Assembly (NCBI GenBank): GCA_015039465.1
Contig: MU130012.1
Location: 241,752-305,751 of the forward strand
Length of the DNA stretch: 64,000 nt
Direction: 5' to 3'
From: Phlegmacium glaucopus
Lineage: Eukaryota > Basidiomycota > Agaricomycetes > Agaricales > Cortinariaceae
A program made the position numbers and the translations under genes. The notes below the pieces were generated by a model. It was given only the letters and a program-made list of their open reading frames with translations. It did no database searches and had not been told where the DNA came from. Shown here piece after piece: positions 29,713-41,937 of this stretch (its first letter is position 1; each line of letters begins with the position of its first letter).

Positions 29713-32595
29713 TCACTTGCTGAGAACGTCCTTCAAGGAGAGATGGCAAAGGGCCAATGGGAATGTAAGGGGGATGAAATTCCAACGAGGAGAGTTTGAT
29801 CCAACGTTCTTCTCTTCCTTCACAATAAGCTATAACGAAGAAACGCGAAAAAGAAAAGAAAACGAGTCAACTTCACTCCTTCAGAGGCAGGAAAATATGG
29901 CACTCACGGGCTTCCCATTGATCTTCTTGCCAGTATCATAATAATCACTCTTAGACTTCACCCCGACAAGATTGACAGAATCCGAGGATGTGCCAGATGA
30001 AGATTGGGCTTCGGCCAATTCGATACTGTTGATTTTTTTCAGATATTGCATCTCTTAACGCCCAATGAGGATGCTTACAAGTACTCTCCAGGATTGCCCG
30101 ATGGAATCAAGCGCCATTGGCCTTTATCGGTATCCAAGATGACAAGCACATCCTGAGTCCCCTTGGAAGTCACCGAGTAAGATTTGTCTTTTGTGGAGTT
30201 CCAGTATGCTCGCGGCTTTGGCATTCCGTGTAATTGACGACGCATCAAATGGATGGTGTAAACCCTGTCCTTGAGGTCAAGGCATCGGACCAACCACTAG
30301 TAGATTGTAGGTATAGAAGTGTATGGGGGGGAAAAAAGTGATCAATTCGAGCAGACAAGGCAAGAATTTAATGAATACCGCGGCTTACCGTAGAAGGGAA
30401 CCGGGAGGTCTGTGATCAATTCAAGTAAACAAGGCAAGAATTTAATGAATCCTGCGGCTTACCGTAGAAGGGAACTTGGACATCTTCGCATTCGACGCGA
30501 TGACTGGTTCTCTAATTTCAAGTCCGTCGGCGAAAAGTGAGGGCTCAGGAACGTATTGGATTTTGTACAAGCCATCTGACAACGTATTGTCATCTGCAAG
30601 CGCATATTGGCAAATAACAGGAATAACGCCTGTGAAGAAAGAATAATTATCACCAGACCTGTTGACGAAGCATAAATTCGAGGATTGACATACATGCATT
30701 GACTAGATGAAATGTACGATGATCAAAACCGATCACAGAGAGGAAAGCGCTGATAAAGCCGCTGTGTGCAGTGATCGAAACAACTAGAATGGACATAAAG
30801 GATGATCAGTATTATTTTCTGCGCCAAGTTCGAGCTCAAGTCCCATACATCGTTTATCTTTCGGTTCTACCTTGAATATTCTTTCAAGAACCCCCTTTGC
30901 TCGAGCCTTGACTGAATCAGAGGACTCTTTCTCGGGCCATAGGGGATCATTGGAAGCAAAGTTAGGGTCGATTGCGAATTTGGAAAACATTTGCGCAATA
31001 CAGTCTTTACACCTGCGATGTTCTGATTCATGCGTAGAAACCTGTTCTCGACAATCCTAACGTATAGTATTAGCCTACAACATGCACAAGAAACATTAGG
31101 ACCGTACGGACGTACCTCATAAACGACCGTGTTGATCGTAGGTCCTCCATCAGCAGCTAGTTGAGGAGTAAAACTGACGGTGTTAGTGACCAGACACCTC
31201 ATCAAAGGACTGCAATAGGAAATTTGTGGAATTCCAATGCCTCCCTTGTCGAGAGAGTTCTCTGTCGTCCAATGAGTTTGGACATTACGAGCTTTGAGAT
31301 ATCCTTCCTGAGTCAACGGAGAATCCCCTAAGATAGTGCGTTAAGAATTCCGATGGATATGTTGAAGATATTTAGTTATCCTCACTTTTGGGACGATCAG
31401 AGTCCTTCCAATGACCGCTATCAGCTCTAATCCATGGAGATTGTGAACTAGAAGGAAGACTGACCGTGACGGCTTCCTCGCCGGAATTATCTTAAAGACA
31501 TTTCAGGTTAAGAGTCGTCTTAAAGCAAGGAGTGATATTAGGCACTTACTAGTAGCGTGTCCATGACGCCCAAGAAAGATGACTTTGTAGAATATCTTTC
31601 CACCAGCGTCGTCGTTGAGTGCATCGATCTTATCCCAGAACTTCACCCATCGATCGTCGGATGTGTCCTTGAGGCCAAAACGATCCAAAACTGGATTCTA
31701 TTTTCGAGTTGAACATAACCCAACGGTCGAGTAGAGTCGAGTCAGCGCCATAATTTCAAGGTTAATTTACGAATGGGAACTCACATCTGTTGTGATCCCG
31801 TTGTATTGGAAGTAATCAGAGTTCTTGGAGTAGAGCTTCATAGTGAGAAAGTTATCCATGAGCATGATTCGCTTTTATCGGGCTCAGAAGCTGAACATAT
31901 TGAACGTACCTTATAGGGACCACTGTTAGCTGACGTAGCATGGCTTTCAAGTTTGTCGAACAGCCAAAGGAAGTCAATTTCACAGGTTGAATCGTATATC
32001 TCGGCCGTAACCTAAGTCTGATGGTCAATCTTAAGAATTTCAAATATTTCATAAATCTCACAGCTTTTTTATCTCCGTTGTACTTGAAATAAAGATTGTC
32101 TTGAGTCCGTATCCTATAAAGAGCATCGGCATAGTAGATGGGATATAAAATGACTCGAACTTACTGATAGTACGTCTTTCCATCCTTCTCACTTGCATAT
32201 GTGATGGAATAGAATTGTTCATTATTGGCGACTCTGACAATTGTCTCCTGCTGCACCTGCATTCGGCTTCAACAAGATCGAAATTATCTTCCTACCATGC
32301 GATCTCTCACCTTGCACGTAACTGCATACTCCTTGGTTTGCTCTACCTGGAGGGTATAGTTCTTGTTCCCATCGACAGTCACTAACCACTGAATAATCGA
32401 AGGTTAGAGAAACTCTGTATCACTTAAATCAGGACATAACCAAACCTCGAAGGCCAGAGATTCCTCTGTAACGACAATTCCGCTGTCGTCACGAAGGTTC
32501 TGTGGTGCCATATAGGCTCCATCCGCGGTAGCACTATCTATGGCGTAGATGCCGCTTGGAAGAGAAAGGTTGTTTGTGGAAGGTTTATAGGCCAT
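29713..32595 (-). CDS. Histidine-phosphatase-superfamily protein flanked by two beta-trefoil-like domains (intact copy)
   Basis: Start ATG 32595 (MAYKPSTNNLSLPSGIYAID); the twin copy begins with the same residues. About a dozen short introns. The N-terminal ~140 residues (LPSGIYAI.., YTLQVEQTKEYAVT, YFKYNGDKKA) look like a beta-trefoil of the fungal I66 inhibitor/lectin type. A phosphoglycerate-mutase-like domain follows: PVLDRFGLKDTSDDRWVKFW, the catalytic VIFLGRHGHAT, PLTQEGYLKARNVQTHW, ISYCSPLMRCLVT and the second catalytic His in VSITAHSGFISAF. This order resembles yeast PMU1-like proteins. The C-terminus is a second trefoil (LSDGLYKIQYVPEPSLFADG, QWRLIPSGNPGEY, PRWNFIPL). There is no signal peptide, so it is likely cytosolic. 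Substrate and role are unknown; trefoil assignment is by repeat pattern only. Confidence 0.72.
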
Positions 32596-34737
32596 TTATC
32601 TCAATACCGAAGGTGAATTGGGGGTCGTCTGGTTGAGAGAAGGATGGGATCCAGCACGCACTTATAGGCCCTCAGTGTGAAATTTCACGGATTGAATATG
32701 GTATCCATAGAAGAACCAAAACAGTTGCGTTCCAATCCAAACCCGAGGACAGTGGAGGTTCGTCGTGATTTCAAAAAACAGGCGCTCTAATCTTTACGCC
32801 ACAATCGCCGATCTGGCCATCTCCGAAACCTGGCTCTGAATCATTTGGCAGATCTATTTTCAGATTACAGCCGTTTTCATATCCATCGATAGGCCTAAAC
32901 AATACTTAGTCGGAATCGGAGGTTGTGGTAGGGATCAACGTAGAAGACATTGAAGCGGAGATAACAGGCCAGCAGGCGGACTCTAAATGTTAGAGTGTAT
33001 ATTTTTTTCAGTGGCCTATGATCGATAAGAAAACGCCTGTAAATTCAAATTTTTCGCCAAATGAACATTCGAGTGGCTGAGTGGAATGTGGCGGCTAATT
33101 TTGACGCTCAGATGATCAATTACCAGTTGGCAAGAGTACCATTCCGTTAAAACCAACAAAACAATCCCACATTTTCTGACAATTGTGTATACTTCTTCAA
33201 CCTTTCCGGATGTCTAACATCGTTTCTATTCCGAAATTAAAGTCGTGTTCTTTCAAGAAGAGTGAGCAGAGTATGGACCTTTTAGTTAGTTCGAACTCAT
33301 TCAAGCCTCTGTTCCAACTCGCATGCCAACCCGGAGAATTTGTTTTCTGAAATTTGAGGGTTCAATATTATTTTGGGATCAGACAGCTCAAGAGAACAGA
33401 ATTCTTCAATGGAAAACTTGTAATCAATTTTTTTGACAGCAGATTAGAAGAACATTGTAAGGAGTGTAACTCGTGATTCAATTGATGAGAGAAAGATGCA
33501 TCCTTCGGGGATCCAGGTACACTGGATCGTAACTTACCTATGTGTTGGGACACGCACGACGAAAAAAACGACAGTATTTCAGTGCCTTGGTGTTTTAATT
33601 ATATACTTGAATACAAATACTAGAGTCAAGCGCTGGATAGCGCTAGCCAACAGCCTTATAAATCATTTTCACATACCACCTGTAGATAGCAGTTTAAATA
33701 TTCCCGAACTGTCAAGTTTCAACTGCCGATTAAACCGATGAACTCGGTGGAAAGTTGAAGAAACGTTCAATCGTATGTACTGGTTGGTAATAGGTCATAT
33801 GAGCGTCAAACTGAGCGTCAATGATTGTAATCCGGGTTTGATCAACCATCAGGACCGGTTACATCAATTCTCGCGGAACCCAGAGAAGCTCTAAATATAC
33901 CATTCACAATGGGTTAGTAGTAAGAGTTACGGAAGGCACTTTGTAAATGATGTCTACTTTAAGAAAAACACCAATCATTTGACCAGATACCTACCCGAGA
34001 TCTCAGTATTGAGAACTTGGTCTTGGCAGGTGGAGTGCATGCGGGTTTGGCCGGTCGGCTTCTGAATAGTGCAACTGCGAATTTCACACACAGCGACATT
34101 TGGCTGCCCGTCGAACCATCTCTCCGCCATCCTTCATCCCACCAAATCTCTCGAAACCAATAGGGAGGAATTCAGTTAGAAAGCTCCCAATAAATTAGAG
34201 AAGCACGAATGACCCCCCCATCCACCTACAACTTCATCTCCCCGGATCAGGTTTAAAAATAAAAACTCATGGCGTCACAAGTGAGCTCTGCTAATAGTAT
34301 CGTAAGATATCTGCTCGACACTTTGATTGACATAACTCGGATCTGCCGCGCTGAAGGCAATGACACACTCGAACCAGTTTTTTCTAACGATAAGACTTGA
34401 TTGATATCACTCGAACGTTCATTTGACGAACAAGTGCAGAAATTCTTTGAATTCATCCATTCTGAAAGTAGATGGATTTCCGGTATTTCGGAGATGGCCT
34501 AATAGTTGGCGATTGAGCGAAGATTAGAGCGTCTATCTTTTGAATCATGAGGCCTGCATGAGGCCTGAAGGGCGCTGTCTTCGGGTTTGGATCGAAGGGT
34601 TTGGAACGCAGGTTTGATGCTTTCATGTATACCGTGATCGATCCATAAACTTTCACACTAGGGGGTCTATAAGAGCGTGCTGGATGATCCTTTTTTTCCA
34701 TCCAGACGAATCCAATTCCCCTTCAATATTGAAATAA
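32596..34737. other. 2.1-kb spacer between divergent twin genes
   Basis: Both ends share the proximal upstream sequence (CATCC...TCCAGACGA..CCAATTC.CCTTC.. just before each ATG). The centre holds no supported gene. A 43-codon frame at 34269-34400 (MASQVSSANSIVRYLLDTLI) followed by helical residues in another frame may be a gene scrap. Confidence 0.5.
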
Positions 34738-37574
34738 ATGGCCTATAAATCTTCCACAAACGACCCCCCTCTTCCCAGTGGTGTCTATGCCATACGGAGT
34801 GCTACCGCAGATGAACCCTATATGGCACCACAGAACTTTAATGACGACAGAATCGTCATTACAGAGGAATCTGTGCCCTTCAAGGTTTTTTGGTTTTATG
34901 TCCTTATTACTAGTAATACAGAGTTTCCTTAACCTTCTATTATTTCAGTGGCTGGTGACTGACGTTGGGAACCAGAAATACACCCTCCAGGTCGAGCAAA
35001 CCAAGGAGTATGCAGTTACGTCCAAGGTGAGATATCGTATGGTAGGAACATCAAATTTGTACCCTTGTTGAAGCCGAATGCAGCAGGACACAATTGTCAA
35101 ACTCGCCAATTATGAACAAGTCTATGCCATCATATCTGCAGGCCCTGAGAAGGATGGGAAGACGTACTATCAGTAACATCCGAAGTCACTTCATATCCGA
35201 TCGACTATTCTAATGCTCTCTATCTAGGATATGGACCCAAGACAATCGTTGTTTCAAGTACAACGGAGATGACAAAGCTGTGAGATTTTTTTTTTGAAAT
35301 ATTTGAAATTCTTATTATTGACTATCAGAAATTAGGTGACGGCTGTGGCGTATGATCCTACCAAAGAAATTGACTATCTCTGGCTGTTCGACCTACTTGA
35401 AACCCCTGAGTCTGGTACGGGTACCGGAGATGAGTATGAGGTATGTTCTGTTGTGTTCAACCTATGAGCTCGATAAAAGTAAATCATACTCATGGGCTTA
35501 TGACTTCCCACTCTGAAGATCTACCCTGGGAGCTTTTATTACTTCAGATACGACGGTATTACAACAGAAGTGAGTTCCCATTAACCAATTAGCCTTTATA
35601 TTATTTTCAATTATTTGCGCTGACTCGACTCCACCTCGACCACCTGGGTGTTCTTCAACCCGAACCCTAGAATCCAGTTTTGGATCGTTTTGGCCTCAGG
35701 GACACATCGGACGATCGATGGGTAAGGTTCTGGGATGGGATCAATAAACTCAACGAGAAAGGTGATGGAAATGTATTGTACAAAGTTCTCTTTCTTGGCC
35801 GTCATGGTCACGCCACCCGTAAGTGCTCCTTTCTTTAAAGACGACTCTTGGACCTGAAATGTCTTTTAAGATAATCCCGCCCCGGAGGCTGTCACAGTTA
35901 GTGTCCCTTTCTAGTTCACAGTCTCCATGAACAAGAGCTGATAAGCGGTTATTTGAAGGCCCCTGATTGTCCTCAAAGTGAGGATAATTAAATATCTTCA
36001 ATAGATTCCATTGAGATTCTTAACACTCTATCCCTAGGGGACTCTCCGTTGACTCAAAATGGATATCTCCAAGCTTGTAATGTCGAAGCTCATTGGACGA
36101 CGGAAAACTCTCTCGCCAAGGGAGGCATTGGAATTCCACAAATTTCCTATTGCAGTCCTTTGATGAGGTGTCTGGTCACTAACACCCTCAGCTTTTCTCC
36201 TCAACTAGATGCTGATGGAGGACCTACGATCAACACGGTCGTTTATGATGTAAATTCGGTCCTTATCCTTTCTTGCGCATGTTTTGGGCTAAATATTGAT
36301 ATGTTTAGGATTGTCGAGAATGGCTCTATAACAGTGAAACAGGATATCGCAGGTCTAAAGACTGTATTTCGGAAATGTTTTCTAAATTCACAGTCGACCC
36401 CGATTTACCTCCTACTGATACCCTATGGGTCGAGAGCGAGGACGCTGATGCAATCATGGCTCGAGCAAGGGGGATTCTTGACAGGATCTTCAAGGTGGAG
36501 TCAAAAGATAAACAATGTATGGGACCTCAGCTCGAGTTTGGTGCAGAATAAAATACTTATTATCTTTTTATGTCCATTCTAGTTGTTTCGATCACTGCAC
36601 ACGCTGGCATTATCAGCGCTATGATCTCTGTGATGGATTGCGATCCTCGTATATTCAATCTAGTCAATGGATGTAGGTCAAGCTCGAATTTATCCTTCTT
36701 CAACGGTCTGGTGATTCTTTCTTTTACAGGCGTTATTCCTATCATTTGCCAATACACGCCTGGGGATGGAAATAAATTGCCAGATGGCTATTACAAGATC
36801 CGATACGTTCCTGAGCCCTCTCTTTTCGCTGATGGAGTTCAAATTGGAGAACCAGTGGTCGCGTCGAATATGACGAGTTTCGAGTTCCCTTCTACGGTAA
36901 GGGATATTCATGGTAGTCTTTCCTTGTTTGCTCGAAACTGATCACGTTTGTTTCCCCATACTCTTCTATATGTACAATCTACTAGTGGTTCGTCAAATCC
37001 CTCGAAAAGGAGAAGAGAGTTTACAGTATCCAGTTGATACGTCGCCAATTGCACGGAATGCCAAAGCCGCGAGCATACTGGAACGTATCCAAGGAAGGCA
37101 ATTCTCACTCGCGGACTCAGGATGATGTGTTTGTTATCCTGGATACCAATAAGCGTGGATGGCGCTTGATACCAACGGGCAATCCTGGAGAGTACTTGTA
37201 AGCACCCTCTTTTCGTTGTTAAGAAATACATCATAGATAAACAAAATTCAAACAGCATCGAATCGGTCGAAGCCCCATCTCCATATGGCCCGCCTCAAGA
37301 GTCTGTCAGTCTTGTCGTGGTGAAATCTGATGGTAGACAATCTGTTACTGGCAAGAAGAAGACCGTTTGGAAACCCGTGAGTGCATATAGTTCCTATTCC
37401 TGAAGGAGTGAAGCTCACTCACTTTCTTTGTCTTTTTTCGCACTTTGTCCTTTATAGCTTATTTTGAAGAGCGAGAAGGACATTGGGCCGAACCCTCCTC
37501 GTTGGAATTTCATCCCCATTCGGTTCCCATTGTCGTTGTGCAAACTCTCAGTGAAGGACGCCCTCAACTATTAG
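34738..37574 (+). pseudogene. Twin of the phosphatase/beta-trefoil gene, broken in the phosphatase exon
   Basis: This is the inverted copy of the gene at 29713-32595, with the same exon plan: MAYKSSTNDPPLPSGVYAIR, LQVEQTKEYAVTSK, PVLDRFGLRDTSDDRWVRFW, VLFLGRHGHAT, ISYCSPLMRCLVT, ITAHAGIISAM, LPDGYYKIRYVPEPSLFADG, GWRLIPTGNPGEY and PRWNFIPIRF, ending TAG at 37572-37574. In the exon after GRHGHAT an extra base creates TAG at 35912-35914. The shifted frame then meets TGA at 35928-35930,where the intact copy has TGG (Trp). Otherwise it is well preserved, so inactivation looks fairly recent, or a shorter splice form skips this exon. Confidence 0.75.
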
Positions 37575-38595
37575 TGACAAAGCTTGCTCTCCTCTTAGTT
37601 CTATTTCGATTCTTGTTTACGTCTGACTTCAGGAGCATGGTACTCCCTTAGTAAAATTGCGATGTTTACGTTTATGCAGTCACAAATGAATGAAATGAGT
37701 TTGATCGATGATCTCAGCACAAAGGATTTGAAGAAACATATCGATGTGCGCTCGGAACGAGTATAGACTCTGACCCAAATCATTCTTCCCCTTCAAGTAA
37801 CTCCCATTTCTGTTCCTTCACCACCACCAAACCAGAATGGCAAAATGATAGGCCACCTAAAATGCACTCCATATTCCTATAACTTAAGTCATTGTAATAT
37901 ACAATGGACCCTGGAACGGCCGCGTCCTCAGTAACGATGGCCCAGGTACATAATTAAGGCTCATGCGCCCGCCTTTGTCCGTCACATGCTCAACTTCCCC
38001 CCACTCAGCCACCTTGTCTGCTATTATTGATCGTTTCTAAAGCTGTCACGCTTAGGGCCACGAAACCTTGGGAGGTTATGACCGTAACTCCACTGCGTAT
38101 TACCGCGCTTTACCAAAAAAGGTTATTTGTACCAAATAAGCGAAGGAGCGAAAGTGGCCACTGATGTCATTGTTGGTTCGAAATTGCTAATATATATAAA
38201 CAAAGTTCAATCCAAGTCGAACCACATCTGCTCTGCATTACCCTCTGACGAAAAAAAGGCCCCCCAACGCATATTATTTGCAACAAATCTAGTAACGAAT
38301 TGGCAACCATCTACATAACGAGAAACGATAACTGAAAAATTGACGCAGCCAAGTGGGTAAGCAAGCACACGGAAGCATCCGGCCGAAAATGCTGTGTAAT
38401 CTTTATGACTGTATAAGAGCTGACAACTATGTTTGTTTAGATTTTTCTCCTATTCTGCGAATCACACCACATCTTTTGCTTATACAGCCCAGACATTTTA
38501 CGAGCGCCGGTCGCACCTCTTCCTCGTTTCACCACAACGACGAATCACGACACTTATTATTTTTTTGAACATCTAAACTCCGTACATATTTCATC
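37575..38595. other. Intergenic, ends of right duplication arm and 5' of the MARVEL gene
   Basis: 37575-37770 matches the left arm flank in inverted orientation. From 37771 to 38595 I see no gene. Confidence 0.5.
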
Positions 38596-39334
38596 ATGGA
38601 CGCAGCTATTCGAAAAGGTCACCCCAGTGAGTTGACATTGTTGCCTTTCAATTCTGGTCTGAAACTCAATGGCGACTAGTCATGTTCGGGGGCATCATTC
38701 TATTCTCTATCATTGAGGTACGTTCATTCTCTTTTCCTCGTCCTCACACGCTTTCCTCTTACACACACCTTTGTAGATGTGTATAGCAGCATGGATAACG
38801 GCGAAATACAATGCCAATCACAACTTCCCAAACTCCGGTCTTCGAGCTCGTGTCCGCTACATCTTGTTCATCTCTATTTGGACGATTGTCTTGAGTTCTC
38901 TATATCTGGGTCTCTTCCTCACTATGGCTGGAAGCATGATCAGTAGCGTTGCTTCTCACTTTGTCTTGTACGTCCATTGCTCTCCATTTCATTCGTCAAG
39001 GGCTCATTTCACCCATTTCACTCATTGGTTTAGCTTGGTCGTAACCTGGATATTCTGGCTAGCTGCAGCGGCGGCTCTCACTCAATCTGTCGGAGGAGCT
39101 CTTGATTGCAGTACCCAGACCAAGTTTATCTATTGCGGACAGCTTAATGCTTTGGAAGGTTTTGCATGGCTCATCTGGTTCGTGGTTTTCTCCTCTACAT
39201 TTGTCCACGGGGACCAAGGTTGACATGGTTTATACAGGGTATTGTTGACATTCATGCTCATTTTCGTCCTTATCCGAGGCGTTATAGTGGCGAGACGAGG
39301 CGAAGGGATTGCTGGTACTATGGTCGAAGTTTGA
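38596..39334 (+). CDS. MARVEL-like four-helix integral membrane protein
   Basis: Five exons (38596-38626, 38680-38717, 38777-38967, 39034-39177, 39238-39334) give 166 residues. The protein starts MDAAIRKGHPIMFGGIILFS and has four hydrophobic helices: GGIILFSIIEMCIAAW, VRYILFISIWTIVLSSLYLG, VVTWIFWLAAAAAL, and WVLLTFMLIFVLIRGVIVA. The loop between helices 3 and 4 carries two Cys (GGALDCSTQ..FIYCGQLN), as in fungal MARVEL-domain proteins of the plasma membrane/eisosome type. The tail is short and basic (RRGEGIAGTMVEV). The exact role is unknown. Confidence 0.8.
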
Positions 39335-39811
39335 GCGAGGGGGGTGAGAGATCGACAAGGGGGGGAAGAGGCCAAAATAAATACCAAATCCATCTCCTTT
39401 TTTTCATTCACTAATTGTCTTCCTCACCTCATTTCATTCGACAGAAGATTTAGCTTCTTCTCTAATCCTTGTTCAATAGATTCTTCCCTTATGCTCTGTT
39501 CCATTGTTTGTCTGTAACTACGTCAGACATGTCTTGCTTATCTTTATGTCGTGTCCATTGTTAGTAAAACCTTGTGTTGGCTCTTAATCAGTACACAATT
39601 CGAACATTTCCCAGATGATCCTTATCTCCTGGGCCGTTCGCTAGGCCATCCAAGTTACCCAAAACTTGTTTCAACTTTTTTTTATAAATAGCTGTGTCCG
39701 AATCGGATCATCATTCAAATTGACATTCTGATCATTGAGCTGTGGCCTGCATGGCGACTATAAAGTAACAAATGAACCGAAAGTCTAAATGATCTACATA
39801 CAATACCCACC
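39335..39811. other. Intergenic
   Basis: 3' region of the MARVEL gene and promoter of the ABHD12-like gene; nothing else recognised. Confidence 0.5.
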
Positions 39812-41462
39812 ATGACCAAGAGTGAGGCTGGGGCTAAGCCATCCAGAAGACGCCTTTATACCTGCGCTCGTTCTATACTCATTGGCGTCGCCTCTCTCTA
39901 TGCCTTGGCGGTCATTTGTGTGATGACACCTCTGATACAGACTCAGTTTGTTCACCCTTTCTTTCTTCTAGTTTCAGACTTTTGAACTGATGATTTTACA
40001 ACCAATAGTGTTTTGTACGCCCATTATATCGATGTTTGGGGTTACAAAAACTTTGATCATCCAGAAAGTTACGGGTTAGCTCGTGAGTAGTCGTAACTTT
40101 CTCAAACGCCGCGTGTTCGCCGTGCAGTTCATTTCTCATTTTCTCATTTTTTCATCACTAGCTGGTAAAACGGTCAACTTGAGACTCAAAAGTGCTGATA
40201 ACACCACCATTGGCGCATGGTTCATCTTCTCCGACTCATTCTACCGACAACTTCCCTATCCACCTCCACCCCGACCAGACATAGATCCCACATCCCCTCA
40301 ACGAAAAAACATATCATCAGCATTACAAAACAACCCTACCATCTTATTCTTCCATGGAAACACAGGAACACGAGCATTAGCACTACGCACTGCTGTTTAT
40401 ACAGCGTTGACAGCTCGTTTGAATGTTAATATCTTGGCTATTGATTATCGTGGATATGGTGATAGTGAAGGGTATCCTACGGTTCAAGGTTTATCGATGG
40501 ATGCTAGAGCTGGTTGGGATTTTTTGATGAGTGAGGGAGCGGAAGCGGAAGATGTGTTGGTGATGGGACATAGTCTTGGGACTGCTGTTGCGGGATTGTT
40601 GGCTGCTGAACTTGGGAGAGAGGGTGTTAAACATCGTGGAACGGTGTTGATGTCGGTATGATTCTCTTTTTTTCCCTTCTTTCGAGATAGACGGAGGTTC
40701 TGACACCTTTTTCATGTAGCCTTTCTCTTCTGTTAGAACGCTTATAGACCAGTACTACCTCTTTGGTTGTCTACCACTTCTGAAACCTCTTTCTGCGATC
40801 CCATTTGCACCTCGTTCGTTTTTTCTCTCTTGATATCTTTATCTCTCTCAAGTGGCGTTGAAATATTCCGGACTGACCAAAAGGATTGTTTATTTGTTAG
40901 GATTAGTCACTTGGTCTCTGGTTCACCGTTTCGATACCCTTGCTCTTATACCTGTCAGTGAAATCTCCAAGTCATATGGTATGAAACATTCGCTGACCCT
41001 TCTAATTTTGAATAGGATATCAAATCTTCCGTTTTAATCGCACATGCAGGTTAGACTTTGCATTCATTCATTCTTCGACTCTAGACTGATAAAATCTATA
41101 CATTGATCTTTATCATACGTATAGACAACGACAAGGATATCCCCTCTTCACACGCCTCAACCCTCTTCAACGCCTTCCTATCTCCTTACCTCCCCTCATA
41201 CGCCACCATACCACCGGAGAAGAACCCTATGTCGGATAATTATACCCTCCATAAAACTAAACGCGCATATAAACGATCCGATATGGTGTCTACGAGTTTA
41301 ATTGAAGGGTATGGTGTTTATGAAGAGACGAATGACGAGTTCATTGGAATGGAGGGTTTGGAGAGGAAAGTTGCGTTGTTGAGGATTGAGAATGGAGAAC
41401 ATGATATTGGAAAGGTGGAGGGTGTGCAGGATACTGTTGGACGGATGTTTGGGTTTTATTGA
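39812..41462 (+). CDS. ABHD12-like alpha/beta hydrolase (lysophospholipid/monoacylglycerol lipase type)
   Basis: Seven exons (39812-39945, 40009-40082, 40162-40655, 40720-40813, 40853-40953, 41016-41049, 41125-41462) encode 422 residues. An N-terminal membrane anchor (SILIGVASLYALAVICVM) precedes the hydrolase fold. The oxyanion region is FFHGNTGTRA, then AIDYRGYGDSEG, the nucleophile elbow GHSLGTAVAG, the acid HADNDKDIPSSHA and a C-terminal His (ENGEHDIGK). PFSSVRTLIDQYYLFG and TWSLVHRFDTLALIP are typical of the ABHD12 group. Such enzymes hydrolyse lysophosphatidylserine or monoacylglycerol at ER or endomembranes. Substrate is inferred from family only. Confidence 0.85.
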
Positions 41463-41705
41463 TTGGTGGATGGATGGATTCTGGACGGATTGTCGTTGAT
41501 TGCGTTCAGGCTTGTCGGAGCAATAATTGTGTGGAGTTTACATACCTACCAGCTTTATAAATTATAGAAGTCTGTTGTTGTACGAATAGTTATTTTCCCT
41601 ATATATATAACCAAGTATTCGTACTACAGAGCAACGGTCGAAAGTAAGGTGAAAAAAATGCATAAAGGATTATACAGTACAGATATGTGAAAAGTAGAAA
41701 AAGTA

Positions 41706-41787
41706 TGACCGAGACAGGGGTCGAACCTGCAATCTCCTGATCGCACTGATGTCGTAGTCAGACGCGATGCCATTTCGCCACACGGCC
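41706..41787 (-). tRNA. tRNA-Arg(ACG) with a 10-nt intron
   Basis: Reading leftwards: acceptor GGCCGTG pairs with CTCGGTC (one T-T mismatch and a wobble), D-stem GCGA/TCGC, anticodon stem TCTGA/TCAGG, loop CTACGA..A with anticodon ACG, T-arm GCAGG-TTCGACC-CCTGT, discriminator A. The stem closes only if ten bases (41742-41751, CATCAGTGCG in sense) are removed just 3' of position 37, the canonical intron site. CCA is not encoded, as expected. Confidence 0.92.
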
Positions 41788-41937
41788 TTGTTCAACATTG
41801 GGAATGTAAATGCTTATGTTAGCAACTCACTGACGCACGTTTCTGTTCCTCGTTACTCTATTAATAAACATGAACAGGGTCTGAGGCTACATTGACGTAC
41901 GTCCTCCTATATTTACAATCTAATCAGTTGTCTTCCC

